From: Candidatus Gastranaerophilales bacterium
GTDB lineage: Bacteria; Cyanobacteriota; Vampirovibrionia; Gastranaerophilales; Gastranaerophilaceae
Length of the DNA: 60,270 bases
NCBI GenBank assembly: GCA_910587245.1
Contig: CAJULX010000012.1
Coordinates: 1 to 60,270, forward strand
Direction: 5' to 3'
Position 1 is the first letter of the stretch. Each line of letters opens with the position of its first letter. The notes under the pieces are model-generated. The model was not told the DNA's origin. It ran no database searches and saw nothing but the letters and a program-made list of their open reading frames with translations. Below, in pieces: positions 1-8,117 of the stretch. The position numbers and the translations under genes are program-made.

Positions 1-29
1 AAAACAATCAAAAATAGAGGAGAAATTGT

Positions 30-1151
30 ATGAAATTAACTAAAACTCTGATTGCAGCGGGGCTTTCCATCGGTTTGCTTACAGGCTGTACTCTTGATAG
101 AACGGCGATTATTACAGTAAACGGCGAGCCTATCACAAAAGGTGAATACGAAAAAGTATTGAATGCCCAGATGAACAGCCCGCAAATGAAGCAGTTTGCG
201 CCTGAATTAAAATCTGAAAACGGCTATATAATGCTTATGACAAAGGATAGAATTACAAACGAACTTATCGTTAAAAAAATCCTTGAACAGCAGATTAAAA
301 AGCACAATATAGCTGTTTCAAACGATGATATTAAAGCAAAAAGAAAAGAAATCGTTGAAAAATTGGGTTCAGAAGAGAGATTGCAGGAAATCCTGAAACA
401 AAACGGCGTATCTGAAACCCAGCTTAGAGAAGATTTAAAAAATGAAATAAAAATTGATAAACTTGTTGCGGCAACTGCCGATACAAAAGTTTCGGATAAA
501 GAAATCAGCGATTTTTACAATAAAAATAAAGCATCTTTTGATCTTCCCGAAAGAGTTAAAGCTTCACATATCTTAATAGAAGCAAATCCTGATAAAATCA
601 AACAGGAAATAATTGATGCCGATAAAAACGGTAAATTAACAGCTGCTGAAATTGATACAAAAGTTAAAGCAAAAATGGATGAAAAAACGGCTCTTGCAAA
701 GAAAGTAAGAGAAGAAGCCGTTAAAAATCCCGATAAATTCGCTGAACTTGCTAAAAAATATTCTGACGACAAAGTTTCAGCTGCTCAAGGCGGAGATTTA
801 GGATTTTTCCCGAAAGAAGCTATGGTAAAACCCTTTGCTGATGCTGCTTTCAGCTTAAAACCCGGCGTTGTTTCAGAAGTTGTGGTATCAGATTTCGGAA
901 ATCATATTATTATTGTAAAAGACAGAGCTGCAAAAGGCTTGCAACCTCTTGATAAAGTTAAAGATGAAATTCAAACCATGCTTGAACAGCAAAAGAAAAT
1001 TGAAGCGCTTCAAAAATTATTTGCAGGTTTAAGAGCTGAAGCGAAAGTTGAATATGTTGATAAAAGCTTTGACCCGCAAAATATTCAAAATGCGCTTCGC
1101 GGTAATGTTCAGCAGGGTGCTCCGAATATGTCACCTGCTGCAAAACAGTAA
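30..1151 (+). CDS. PrsA/SurA-like peptidyl-prolyl isomerase lipoprotein
   Basis: Probable extracytoplasmic folding chaperone with cis/trans prolyl isomerase activity. Residues 1-20 form a lipoprotein signal peptide ending in the lipobox L-T-G-C, so Cys20 should be lipidated. Residues about 25-150 resemble the helical SurA N-terminal domain. A parvulin (PpiC) domain follows at about 175-300, with the signatures V-K-A-S-H-I-L and G-G-D-L-G-F-F. The parvulin domain is split by about 50 extra residues holding a perfect EF-hand-type loop, DADKNGKLTAAE at 196-207, flanked by predicted helices; this is unusual. The tail is Gln/Pro/Asn-rich. The start is set by a GAGGAG Shine-Dalgarno seven bases upstream. 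A terminator follows, so the gene ends its own transcription unit. Family confidence is high; the substrate is unknown. Confidence 0.88.
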   Translation: MKLTKTLIAAGLSIGLLTGCTLDRTAIITVNGEPITKGEYEKVLNAQMNSPQMKQFAPELKSENGYIMLMTKDRITNELIVKKILEQQIKKHNIAVSNDDIKAKRKEIVEKLGSEERLQEILKQNGVSETQLREDLKNEIKIDKLVAATADTKVSDKEISDFYNKNKASFDLPERVKASHILIEANPDKIKQEIIDADKNGKLTAAEIDTKVKAKMDEKTALAKKVREEAVKNPDKFAELAKKYSDDKVSAAQGGDLGFFPKEAMVKPFADAAFSLKPGVVSEVVVSDFGNHIIIVKDRAAKGLQPLDKVKDEIQTMLEQQKKIEALQKLFAGLRAEAKVEYVDKSFDPQNIQNALRGNVQQGAPNMSPAAKQ

Positions 1152-1185
1152 ATCAAAGGCGTAAAAATAAATTTTTATGATTATT

Positions 1186-1220
1186 TATAGCCGGTTTTTT
1201 AAAAATCGGCTATATTTTTT
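1186..1220 (+). terminator. Rho-independent terminator after the PPIase gene
   Basis: An 8-bp stem, TATAGCCG (1186-1193) with CGGCTATA (1207-1214), is followed by a run of T. The A/T-rich loop can extend the stem. It separates the isomerase gene from the lipopolysaccharide genes. Confidence 0.8.
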
Positions 1221-1237
1221 AAAACGGGGAGATAAAA

Positions 1238-1702
1238 ATGGGAAAAGTAATTGAACAGTCTAAAATTGAGGAGCTCTGCAGCCAGATAAAACGCCAGAAC
1301 AAAACAATTGTAGCTACTAACGGCTGTTTTGATATTCTGCATGTAGGGCATGTAAGGTATCTGAAAAAAAGTAAAGAATTTGGTGATGTTTTAATTGTAG
1401 GCTTAAATTCTGATGCTTCCGTAAAATCCATAAAAGGTCCAAACCGCCCTATTAACAATGAAAATGACCGTGCGGAAGTTTTATGCGCTCTAAATTCGGT
1501 CGATTATGTAGTTCTATTTGATGAAAAATCCCCCGTTGATTTATTGGACAAAATTAAACCGAATATCTACACAAAAGGTGCTGATTATACGCTAAATACC
1601 CTGCCTGAGGCTGATGTTATTTTAAAAAATAACGGCTGGGTTGAATTTATAGATTTTGTTGAAGGTAAATCTACAACTAAAATAATCGACAAAATGAAAT
1701 AA
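1238..1702 (+). CDS. rfaE2: D-glycero-beta-D-manno-heptose-1-phosphate adenylyltransferase
   Basis: Transfers AMP from ATP to heptose-1-phosphate to make ADP-heptose for the lipopolysaccharide inner core; cytoplasmic. The 154 residues match the C-terminal (nucleotidyltransferase) half of HldE, so the kinase half must be encoded elsewhere. The N-T-x-G-C-F-D-I-L-H-V-G-H region (around residues 27-38) contains the HxGH nucleotide-binding motif, and the C-terminal G-K-S-T-T-K-I-I is typical of RfaE domain II. A GGGGAG Shine-Dalgarno precedes the ATG. It sits just before lpxD, consistent with a lipid A/core role. Related cytidylyltransferases share the fold, but the C-terminal motif favours RfaE2. 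Confidence 0.9.
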   Translation: MGKVIEQSKIEELCSQIKRQNKTIVATNGCFDILHVGHVRYLKKSKEFGDVLIVGLNSDASVKSIKGPNRPINNENDRAEVLCALNSVDYVVLFDEKSPVDLLDKIKPNIYTKGADYTLNTLPEADVILKNNGWVEFIDFVEGKSTTKIIDKMK

Positions 1703-1761
1703 TTGTAATAAAATGGATTTACACAAAGCTTCAAAGAGATTATAAGAGGAGATTATTAAAA

Positions 1762-2871
1762 GTGGCTTCTAGAATATTTTCACAGGAAGAAATATCAGGT
1801 CTGGTTAACGGTATTTTAACAAAAGTACACGATGTAAAGATTGATAAAGTGGCACCTCCGCTGCTTGCTGATGAAAACACTCTTGCTCTTGCCCTCGGGG
1901 AAGAAGAGATTGAAAATTTAGGAAAAACTAAAGCAAAATGTGCGCTTGTTCCTCTTGGTGTAAGCTTGGAGCATATTTCAACAATCGAAGTTGAAAGACC
2001 GCGCCTTGCCATGATGAAGCTTTTAAATGTATTTTATGAAGAACCTGATTCTACAATAGGTATTCATCCTTCTGCAGTTATTCACCCCGAAGCTAAACTC
2101 GGTAAAGACGTTGCAATAGGTCCGAATGTTGTAATTTCAAGAGGGGCTGAAATCGGCGACGGATGCCGTCTTCTTGCAAATGTTTATGTCGGTAAATTTG
2201 CCAATATCGGTAAAAATTGTTTATTCCACCCCGGTGTAAACATCGGTGATTTTGTAAAAGTTGGTAATAACTGTATAATTCACCACGGTGCGAGCCTTGG
2301 TGCAGACGGTTTCAGTTTTGTAACGGAAAAGCCCGATAATATTGAAGCCGCAAGAAAAGAAGGAAAAATCGAAGGCGGAAAAGAAGACCAGAAAGTTTTC
2401 AAAATCCCGTCCTTAGGTTCCGTTGTTATTGAAGATGATGTTGAAATCGGCGCAAATACAACCATAGACAGAGGTACTATTGAAAATACAACAATAGGCG
2501 CCCAGACAAAAATTGATAACCTTGTTATGATAGGTCACAACTGTAAAGTAGGCAGAGCCTGTATGATAGTATCACAGGTAGGTATAGCTGGAAGCTGTAC
2601 AATAGGCGACAGAGTAGTTATTGCAGGGCAGGCAGGTTTGGCTGACCATATCAGCATCGGTTCCGATTCAATCATTCTTGCAAAAGCAGGTGTTACAAAA
2701 TCACATCCTGCAAAATCCGTTCTTATGGGCGCACCCGCGGTTCCGAGAAAAGATTTCTTAAAACGTATGAAATACCTCGGCGAAGCCGAAGTTATGGTTC
2801 AAAAATATAAAAAATATCAGCATTTATTAGAAGATTATGAGAAATTTTTAAATGAGGACGCTAAAATCTAG
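1762..2871 (+). CDS. lpxD: UDP-3-O-(3-hydroxyacyl)glucosamine N-acyltransferase LpxD
   Basis: Third step of lipid A synthesis: adds a second hydroxyacyl chain from acyl-ACP to UDP-3-O-acylglucosamine. Residues 1-95 form the N-terminal uridine-binding domain; 100-315 are left-handed beta-helix hexapeptide repeats (I-G-x-x-x-x type), followed by a helical C-terminus. The likely catalytic His259 lies in I-D-N-L-V-M-I-G-H-N. Between the G-A-D-G-F-S-F motif and the next repeat is a Lys/Glu-rich insertion (about 190-212) longer than in Escherichia coli. Translation starts at GTG with AGAGGAG ten bases upstream. The 3' end overlaps lpxC by 20 bases, suggesting translational coupling. Confidence 0.95.
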   Translation: MASRIFSQEEISGLVNGILTKVHDVKIDKVAPPLLADENTLALALGEEEIENLGKTKAKCALVPLGVSLEHISTIEVERPRLAMMKLLNVFYEEPDSTIGIHPSAVIHPEAKLGKDVAIGPNVVISRGAEIGDGCRLLANVYVGKFANIGKNCLFHPGVNIGDFVKVGNNCIIHHGASLGADGFSFVTEKPDNIEAARKEGKIEGGKEDQKVFKIPSLGSVVIEDDVEIGANTTIDRGTIENTTIGAQTKIDNLVMIGHNCKVGRACMIVSQVGIAGSCTIGDRVVIAGQAGLADHISIGSDSIILAKAGVTKSHPAKSVLMGAPAVPRKDFLKRMKYLGEAEVMVQKYKKYQHLLEDYEKFLNEDAKI

Positions 2872-3682
2872 TTTTAAAATTAAAGGGGTCGGATTAATGT
2901 CCGGCGTTGAGTTTGAGGTTGAAATAAAACCTTCTGATTCTAAGGGAATTTATTTTACAAAAGGTGATAAAAAAATTAAGGCAGAACCCGCAAACGTAGT
3001 TTCCGCCGATCATTGTGTAGTTGTTGCAAATGTTAAAGAAGGTGCGAATTTTAAGGTTGCGCTTATTGAACATTTTATGGCAGCATGCGCTGTTGCAGGG
3101 CTTGACGGGGTTGAGATGGCGTTTGAGAATCTTCCCGTTGATATGGTTGAAACTCCTATTTTAGACGGCTCTTCAAAAGTATGGGTTGAAAAATTTAATG
3201 AAGCGGGATTTGAGGGTGAACCTGATGAAACCCCGAAATTAAAGGCGCCCGTTAATTTTCAAAAAGGCAGAAGTGCTGTAATTATTATGCCTTCTGAAGA
3301 TGAAACAAAAATAACTTATGCCGTTAATTTTAACCACCCCGAATTAAACAACAGGTGGATTGAAATGAATCAGGATGTGAATTTGAATGAAATAGTTGAG
3401 GCAAGGACTTTTGGATATTTAAAAGACCTTGAAACATTTCAGAAAATGGGTTTATCAAAAGGCGTTACTATTGAAAACACCGTAGGGATGACGGATGACG
3501 GCGGTTTTACAACGGAACTCCGCTCTAAATATGAACCCAATAAACATAAAATTCTTGATATAATCGGAGATTTATATTTAACGGGCGTAAATCCCTTAAA
3601 GATGAATGCTAATATAATTGTAAAAGAAGCAGGGCATGCCCTTCACATTGAGGCAGCCAAACTTTTAAATAATTGTTTTTAA
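2852..3682 (+). CDS. lpxC: UDP-3-O-acyl-N-acetylglucosamine deacetylase LpxC
   Basis: Zinc deacetylase for the committed step of lipid A synthesis. The expected metal and catalytic residues are visible: E73-H74 in I-E-H-F-M-A-A, H232 and D236 in H-K-I-L-D-I-I-G-D-L, and the general acid H262 in G-H-A-L. P-I-L-D-G-S-S (102-108) and A-R-T-F-G are also intact. It is shorter (276 residues) than the E. coli enzyme and divergent: the usual G-V-G-L-H-S-G near the N-terminus reads G-V-G-L-M-S-G, so a normally conserved histidine is Met16. The ATG lies inside the end of lpxD and continues the lpxD-lpxC-fabZ-lpxA order. Confidence 0.95.
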   Translation: MRTLKSSFKIKGVGLMSGVEFEVEIKPSDSKGIYFTKGDKKIKAEPANVVSADHCVVVANVKEGANFKVALIEHFMAACAVAGLDGVEMAFENLPVDMVETPILDGSSKVWVEKFNEAGFEGEPDETPKLKAPVNFQKGRSAVIIMPSEDETKITYAVNFNHPELNNRWIEMNQDVNLNEIVEARTFGYLKDLETFQKMGLSKGVTIENTVGMTDDGGFTTELRSKYEPNKHKILDIIGDLYLTGVNPLKMNANIIVKEAGHALHIEAAKLLNNCF

Positions 3683-3724
3683 AGTCTTGATATACCATAA
3701 AAAAGGCTTTGGAGAGGAGAAAAA

Positions 3725-4174
3725 ATGTCAGAAACAATAATTAAACCGATTTCTATGGATGTTATGGAAATTATGAATATGATTCCGCACAGATATCCGT
3801 TTTTATTGGTGGATAGAATAACGGAATGTATCCCCGGGGAATATTCTAAGGGATATAAAAATTTAACCGCAAATGAAATGTTTTTTAACGGACATTTCCC
3901 GGGTAACCCTATAATGCCCGGTGTTTTGCAGATTGAAGCCATGGCACAGACTGCAGCTCCGATTTTACTTACACTTGAACAGTATAAAGGAAAACTTGCT
4001 TTATTTGCAGGAATTGACGGGGTTAGATTTAAAAATATAGTCCGCCCAGGTGACAGATTTGATATGGAAACCAGAATGACAAAAATCAAAGGACCTGTTG
4101 CAAAATGTGAAGGCAAAGGCTTTGTAGACGGCAAGCTCTGTGTTGAAGCGGAAATTACAATTGCCTTGAAATAA
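3725..4174 (+). CDS. fabZ: 3-hydroxyacyl-ACP dehydratase FabZ
   Basis: Hot-dog fold dehydratase that converts 3-hydroxyacyl-ACP to trans-2-enoyl-ACP in fatty acid elongation, competing with LpxA/LpxD for the same hydroxyacyl-ACP pool. The signature P-H-R-Y-P-F-L-L-V-D is at 21-30; catalytic His57 is in G-H-F-P-G-N-P-I-M-P-G-V and Glu71 in Q-I-E-A-M-A-Q. At 149 residues it has normal length. GAGAGGAG lies directly upstream of the ATG. Its place between lpxC and lpxA is the standard lipid A cluster arrangement. Confidence 0.96.
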   Translation: MSETIIKPISMDVMEIMNMIPHRYPFLLVDRITECIPGEYSKGYKNLTANEMFFNGHFPGNPIMPGVLQIEAMAQTAAPILLTLEQYKGKLALFAGIDGVRFKNIVRPGDRFDMETRMTKIKGPVAKCEGKGFVDGKLCVEAEITIALK

Positions 4175-4211
4175 AGATAAATTTAAATATTAAAAAGAAA
4201 GTGTGAAAAAT

Positions 4212-5036
4212 ATGCCGGCTTTGGATAAAATACATAAAACAGCAATTATAGCGGAAAGTGCTAAAATTGCGCCTGATGTTGAAATAGGTCCTAATGTTGT
4301 AATAGGTGAAGGGGTTACAATAGAAAAAGGGGTTAAAATCGGTGCAAATGCAAGCATTGAATACGCTGAAATCGGCGAAGGAACGAGAATTTCTCCTTTT
4401 GCATCAATCGGCGGAGAACCGCAGGATTTAGGCTATAAAGGCGAACCTACAAAAGTTGTTATCGGTAAAAATTGCTGGATTAGAGAATTTGCAACGATAA
4501 ACAGAGCTTCAGGCGAAGGCGGTGTTACAAAAGTCGGCAATAAATGCTTAATTATGGCATACGCGCATGTTGCACACAATTGTGTTTTAGAAGATGAAGT
4601 TATAATGGCAAATGCGGCAACAATCGGCGGGCATACCCATGTAGGCTTCGGCGCATGGCTTGGCGGAATGAGTGTTTACCATCAAAATGTAAGAGTGGGT
4701 GAAATGGCAATTGTTTCAGGCGCTTCCGCTACAAGACAGGATATTCTGCCCTATTCGAAATCAGAAGGCATTCCTCCTCTGGTAAGAGATATAAACGCTA
4801 TCGGCTTAAGGCGCAGAGGGGTTGATAAGCCTTCAAGAGACGCTATTCATAAGGCTATCAGAATATTGAAAAATCCTGAGTATAATACCACAATGGCGCT
4901 TGAAGTTATTGAAAAAGAAGTTGAAAAAAATGAGTATGTAAATAAACTTGTTGAATTTATAAAGACTTCAAAAAGAGGAGTTTGCATAAAATCAAATAAA
5001 GATGCATATATGAATAATGATGATGCGGAGGCATAA
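4212..5036 (+). CDS. lpxA: UDP-N-acetylglucosamine O-acyltransferase LpxA
   Basis: First enzyme of lipid A synthesis; adds 3-hydroxyacyl from ACP to UDP-GlcNAc. The N-terminal two thirds are hexapeptide repeats of the left-handed beta helix; the catalytic histidine is the second His in A-Y-A-H-V-A-H-N-C. G-G-E-P-Q-D-L-G-Y-K-G-E and the helical C-terminus with G-L-R-R-R-G are typical. I chose the ATG at 4212 because the purine-rich AAGAAAG at about 4194-4200 is well spaced for it; an in-frame GTG at 4203 would add three residues but is too close. The C-terminus is somewhat longer than in E. coli. Confidence 0.94.
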   Translation: MPALDKIHKTAIIAESAKIAPDVEIGPNVVIGEGVTIEKGVKIGANASIEYAEIGEGTRISPFASIGGEPQDLGYKGEPTKVVIGKNCWIREFATINRASGEGGVTKVGNKCLIMAYAHVAHNCVLEDEVIMANAATIGGHTHVGFGAWLGGMSVYHQNVRVGEMAIVSGASATRQDILPYSKSEGIPPLVRDINAIGLRRRGVDKPSRDAIHKAIRILKNPEYNTTMALEVIEKEVEKNEYVNKLVEFIKTSKRGVCIKSNKDAYMNNDDAEA

Positions 5037-5046
5037 AGGAGATAAA

Positions 5047-6156
5047 ATGCAAAGAATGAGTATTTTTGAAAAATATGCAAATATCCTTGTTGAGTATTCA
5101 ACAAATGTTCAAAAAGGTGATTTGGTTTTAATCAGAGCAGAAAGCCAGCTTTGTCTCCCTCTTGTAAAAGAAGTTTATAAACAGGTGATACAAAAGGGCG
5201 CTCATCCTATAGTAAGATGTTCTATGGAGGGATTAACCGAAACTTTTATAAAATATGCAAGTGATGAACAGCTTGAATATATTGACCCTGTTACAAAACT
5301 TGAATATGAAAAAGTTGATAAATTAATTTCAATAGGCGCGCCTTTAAACGTTAAAAATATGGCGCGTGCAAATTCTGCCAAAATGGCAAAAAGATCATCA
5401 GCTACGCGTGAATTATCAACTTTAATGCTGAACCGCGCGGCAGAAGGCAAATTAAACTGGGTAATAGCGGATTTTCCGACCAATGCTCTTGCGCAGGAAG
5501 CAAAAATGTCGCTGGATGAGTATACGGAATTTATTATAAATTCCTGCTATCTTGATTTAGACAATCCTATTGCAAAATGGAAAGATATAGGTAAAGAACA
5601 GGATAGAATTGTAAATCTTTTAAACGGCACCAAAAAATTACATATAATCGGCGAAAAAACCGATATCACATTCTCTGTTGAAGGCAGAAAATGGGTAAGC
5701 TGCGCCGGGTTAAATAATTTCCCCGACGGTGAAATATTCACATCTCCCGTTGAAGATTCCGCCACAGGTGAAATTTATTTTGATTTTCCTGCAATTTACA
5801 GAGGTAATGAATCTCATAAAATTTGGCTCAAGCTTGAAGGTGGTAAAGTAATTGATGCAAAAGCCGAAAAAGGCGAAGAATTCTTGCTTTCAATGCTTGA
5901 TATGGATGAAGGCAGCAGATTTGTAGGCGAAATTGCCATCGGTACAAATGATAGAGTAAAAGATGTAACCGGCAATATTCTTTTTGATGAAAAAATCGGC
6001 GGTTCAATCCATATGGCACTCGGTGCAAGCTACCCTGAAACAGGCGGAAAGAATGAATCAGGGCTTCACTGGGATATTATTAAGAATATGAAGGAAAATT
6101 CAAAAATATTTGCCGATGACAAACTTATTTACGAAAACGGTAAATTTGCAATATAG
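5047..6156 (+). CDS. M29-family metallo-aminopeptidase
   Basis: Cytoplasmic aminopeptidase of the thermophilic-type M29 family (AmpS/PepS-like), which removes N-terminal residues from peptides with a two-metal centre. Recognised from the overall M29 pattern of 369 residues: an N-terminal alpha/beta domain with A-E-x-Q-L-C-L-P, the central D-G-E-I-F-T-S-P-V-E, and the C-terminal metal region H-M-A-L-G-x-S-Y-P-E-T-G-G-K-N-x-S-G-L-H-W-D. The ATG at 5047 has AAGGAG six bases upstream. It begins ten bases after lpxA, so it is probably cotranscribed although it has no obvious lipid A role. Confidence 0.88.
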   Translation: MQRMSIFEKYANILVEYSTNVQKGDLVLIRAESQLCLPLVKEVYKQVIQKGAHPIVRCSMEGLTETFIKYASDEQLEYIDPVTKLEYEKVDKLISIGAPLNVKNMARANSAKMAKRSSATRELSTLMLNRAAEGKLNWVIADFPTNALAQEAKMSLDEYTEFIINSCYLDLDNPIAKWKDIGKEQDRIVNLLNGTKKLHIIGEKTDITFSVEGRKWVSCAGLNNFPDGEIFTSPVEDSATGEIYFDFPAIYRGNESHKIWLKLEGGKVIDAKAEKGEEFLLSMLDMDEGSRFVGEIAIGTNDRVKDVTGNILFDEKIGGSIHMALGASYPETGGKNESGLHWDIIKNMKENSKIFADDKLIYENGKFAI

Positions 6157-6175
6157 TTTAATTTTGGCACATTAA

Positions 6176-7183
6176 ATGAATAAAAAGCTTTTTAAAGAGA
6201 TTTCGGATTGTTTTAATAAGGATTTAACCCTTATGGAAAATGAGATGAAATCTCTTTTTTTAGAAGAGTTTTCAAATGTTGAAGGTCAGGGGATTATGAG
6301 TCCCCTGTGCTTAAATGCCGAATTTCAAAAAGAAGTTTTAAATTTTCTTTTTAATAAATCAAAAAGGCTCAGACCTCTGGCCATTTTTATGATTAAGGAT
6401 TTATTGAATTTTGAAGATAAGGAAAATAAACTTATAAAACTTGCCGCAGCGCTTGAGCTCCTTCATAGCGCCACCCTTGTGCATGATGATATAATTGATG
6501 AAGCGAAAGTGAGAAGAAGCCTTCCTGCGTTTAATTTTAAATATAATTCAAAAATAGCCGTCATTCTGGGGGATTATCTTCTTTCTTTATCTTTAAAACT
6601 GCTTTCTGAAATCGGTTCGGCGCAGGTATTTTCCTATTTTTCAGAAAATACTTTAAATATATGCAAGGGTGAAATTAATCAGTTTTTTGACCGCGGAAAA
6701 CCTCCAAAAATGGAAGAATACATTCAAAAATCTAAAGATAAAACCTCATCACTTTTTTTAGCAGGTGCAAAATCCGCCCTGCATTTGATTAATGAAAAGC
6801 AGACTGTTGAAAATTCATATCAAAATGCGATTCTTGATTATATTTTAAATTTTTCTTTAGGGTTTCAAATTTATGATGATATTTTAAATTTTAAATCTGA
6901 TTTTGAAAATCCTTTGAAACCGAATGATAAAGCAAGTTCGGATATCAAAAACGGTATATACACTATTTGCACCCTTTATATGATTGAGCGGAATTATCTT
7001 TGTGATATTATGAACTTAAATAAAGAGCAGAAATTTTACAAAGAAGCGCTTGAATTTTCAAACAATTATTTGAACAACACTCTGAAAAAGGCGCAAAACA
7101 GCATAGAACAGCTAAAAAATATTTACAATACCGAATTTTTTATAAAACTTGCAAACGTTTTTAAAATTGAAGGAAATGAATGA
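6176..7183 (+). CDS. Polyprenyl (trans-isoprenyl) diphosphate synthase
   Basis: Condenses isopentenyl diphosphate onto allylic primers to make a long prenyl diphosphate, used for quinone tails or other lipids. The first aspartate-rich motif is D-D-I-I-D at 104-108, and the R-L-R-P substrate motif is near 64-67. The second motif reads Y-D-D-I-L-N (233-238): the third Asp of the usual DDxxD is Asn, a deviation that could lower Mg-diphosphate binding. At 335 residues the length suits a long-chain synthase, but the product length cannot be read from sequence here. No clear Shine-Dalgarno; the stop codon overlaps lepB as ATGA, so the two are likely coupled. Confidence 0.85.
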   Translation: MNKKLFKEISDCFNKDLTLMENEMKSLFLEEFSNVEGQGIMSPLCLNAEFQKEVLNFLFNKSKRLRPLAIFMIKDLLNFEDKENKLIKLAAALELLHSATLVHDDIIDEAKVRRSLPAFNFKYNSKIAVILGDYLLSLSLKLLSEIGSAQVFSYFSENTLNICKGEINQFFDRGKPPKMEEYIQKSKDKTSSLFLAGAKSALHLINEKQTVENSYQNAILDYILNFSLGFQIYDDILNFKSDFENPLKPNDKASSDIKNGIYTICTLYMIERNYLCDIMNLNKEQKFYKEALEFSNNYLNNTLKKAQNSIEQLKNIYNTEFFIKLANVFKIEGNE

Positions 7184-7809
7184 AAATAGACACTAAAGAA
7201 ATATTAAAAAAAATCCCGTCAGCAATAAAGGAAACGCTTGATACAATTTTATTTGTATTGATTGCCGTGGTTGTTATCCGCTTTTTTATAGGCGAATTAA
7301 GATGGATACCCTCAGGCTCCATGCACCCCACTTTAATTGAAGGGGACAGGCTTTTTGTGGAAAAACTTTCAAAACCCGTTAGAGCTCCGCAAAGAGGGGA
7401 TATTCTCGTATTTTATCCGCCTGATGAACCCCTGAGGAAGGATTTTTTCTCCATAATTTCAAGGCTTACAGGCATATTGTGCAAGGATGTTGCATTTATT
7501 AAAAGAATAGTGGGGATGCCCGGAGATAAGCTTGAAATCAAGGTTGAAGATGAAGGGTATTTTGTTTACATAAATGATGAAAAATTGAATGAACCTTATA
7601 TATTGTCGCAGACAGATTGGATGCCCTGCCGTGATGATATGTATTGCGGACCTTTTATTGTACCTGAAAATAATTATTTTATGATGGGTGACAACAGAGG
7701 AAACAGTCAGGACAGCCGTTTTTGGGGATTTTTGCCTCAAAACCGCATAATAGGCCGCGCGGTTTTTGTATTCTGGCCCGTTCAAAGAGCACAAAAACTT
7801 ACAAGATAG
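7180..7809 (+). CDS. lepB: Signal peptidase I
   Basis: Membrane serine/lysine protease that cleaves signal peptides of exported proteins on the outer face of the cytoplasmic membrane. One N-terminal membrane segment spans about residues 20-38. The catalytic Ser47 is in P-S-G-S-M-H-P-T-L and Lys108 in F-I-K-R-I-V-G-M-P-G-D; the box G-D-N-R-G-N-S-Q-D-S-R-F-W-G lies near 165-180. With 209 residues it is a compact one-membrane-span form as in Gram-positives and Cyanobacteria. ATG overlaps the stop of the upstream prenyl synthase. The convergent regulator gene begins three bases after its stop. Confidence 0.95.
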   Translation: MKIDTKEILKKIPSAIKETLDTILFVLIAVVVIRFFIGELRWIPSGSMHPTLIEGDRLFVEKLSKPVRAPQRGDILVFYPPDEPLRKDFFSIISRLTGILCKDVAFIKRIVGMPGDKLEIKVEDEGYFVYINDEKLNEPYILSQTDWMPCRDDMYCGPFIVPENNYFMMGDNRGNSQDSRFWGFLPQNRIIGRAVFVFWPVQRAQKLTR

Positions 7810-7812
7810 CGG

Positions 7813-8031
7813 TTAAATATCCGAAATTAATTCTTCAATGGTTTTATTTACAATTTGTGATAATTTTACGGCATATGTTAAAGAAGGATTGTTTTTGCCG
7901 TTTTCAATATTGCTTAAATAAGAATTACTTAAATCTGTCATTTCAACAATATTATCCTGCGTAAGCCCCATTTTCATACGGGCAACTTTAAAATTAAACC
8001 CAAAATTCTTTAAAAGTTTCTTCTCATCCAT
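7813..8031 (-). CDS. Xre-type helix-turn-helix regulator (72 aa)
   Basis: Single-domain Cro/CI-type DNA-binding protein. The core reads G-L-T-Q-D-N-I-V-E-M-T, then S-N-S-Y-L-S-N-I-E-N-G-K-N-N-P-S-L, the classic HTH_3 pattern. I start it at the ATG at 8031; an in-frame TTG at 8055 would add eight residues but lies inside the promoter. No Shine-Dalgarno is present, and a good promoter puts transcription start at or next to the ATG, so the message is probably leaderless. It is divergent from the 76-residue protein to its right, which it may control. Confidence 0.85.
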   Translation of the reverse strand: MDEKKLLKNFGFNFKVARMKMGLTQDNIVEMTDLSNSYLSNIENGKNNPSLTYAVKLSQIVNKTIEELISDI

Positions 8032-8037
8032 AATAAG

Positions 8038-8066
8038 ATTATATATTCTTGACAATGATAAGTTAA
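8038..8066 (-). promoter_or_regulatory. Promoter of the Xre gene, predicted leaderless
   Basis: Reading the - strand: TTAACT, 17 bases, TATAAT, six bases, then ATG. With the usual 6-7 base distance from -10 to start, the first transcribed base would be the A of the ATG or its neighbour. The surrounding AT-rich DNA also holds a 15-bp palindrome (8093-8107) that could be an operator for the divergent pair. Confidence 0.55.
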
Positions 8067-8117
8067 TATTATATTATTGATTTTATTCTAATATATTATA
8101 ATAATATGAGGTATTTT

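Noticed and set aside
8093..8107. 15-bp palindrome ATATTATAATAATAT as an Xre operator
   Set aside because: It consists only of A and T in a very AT-rich spacer, so chance is likely; mentioned only as context.
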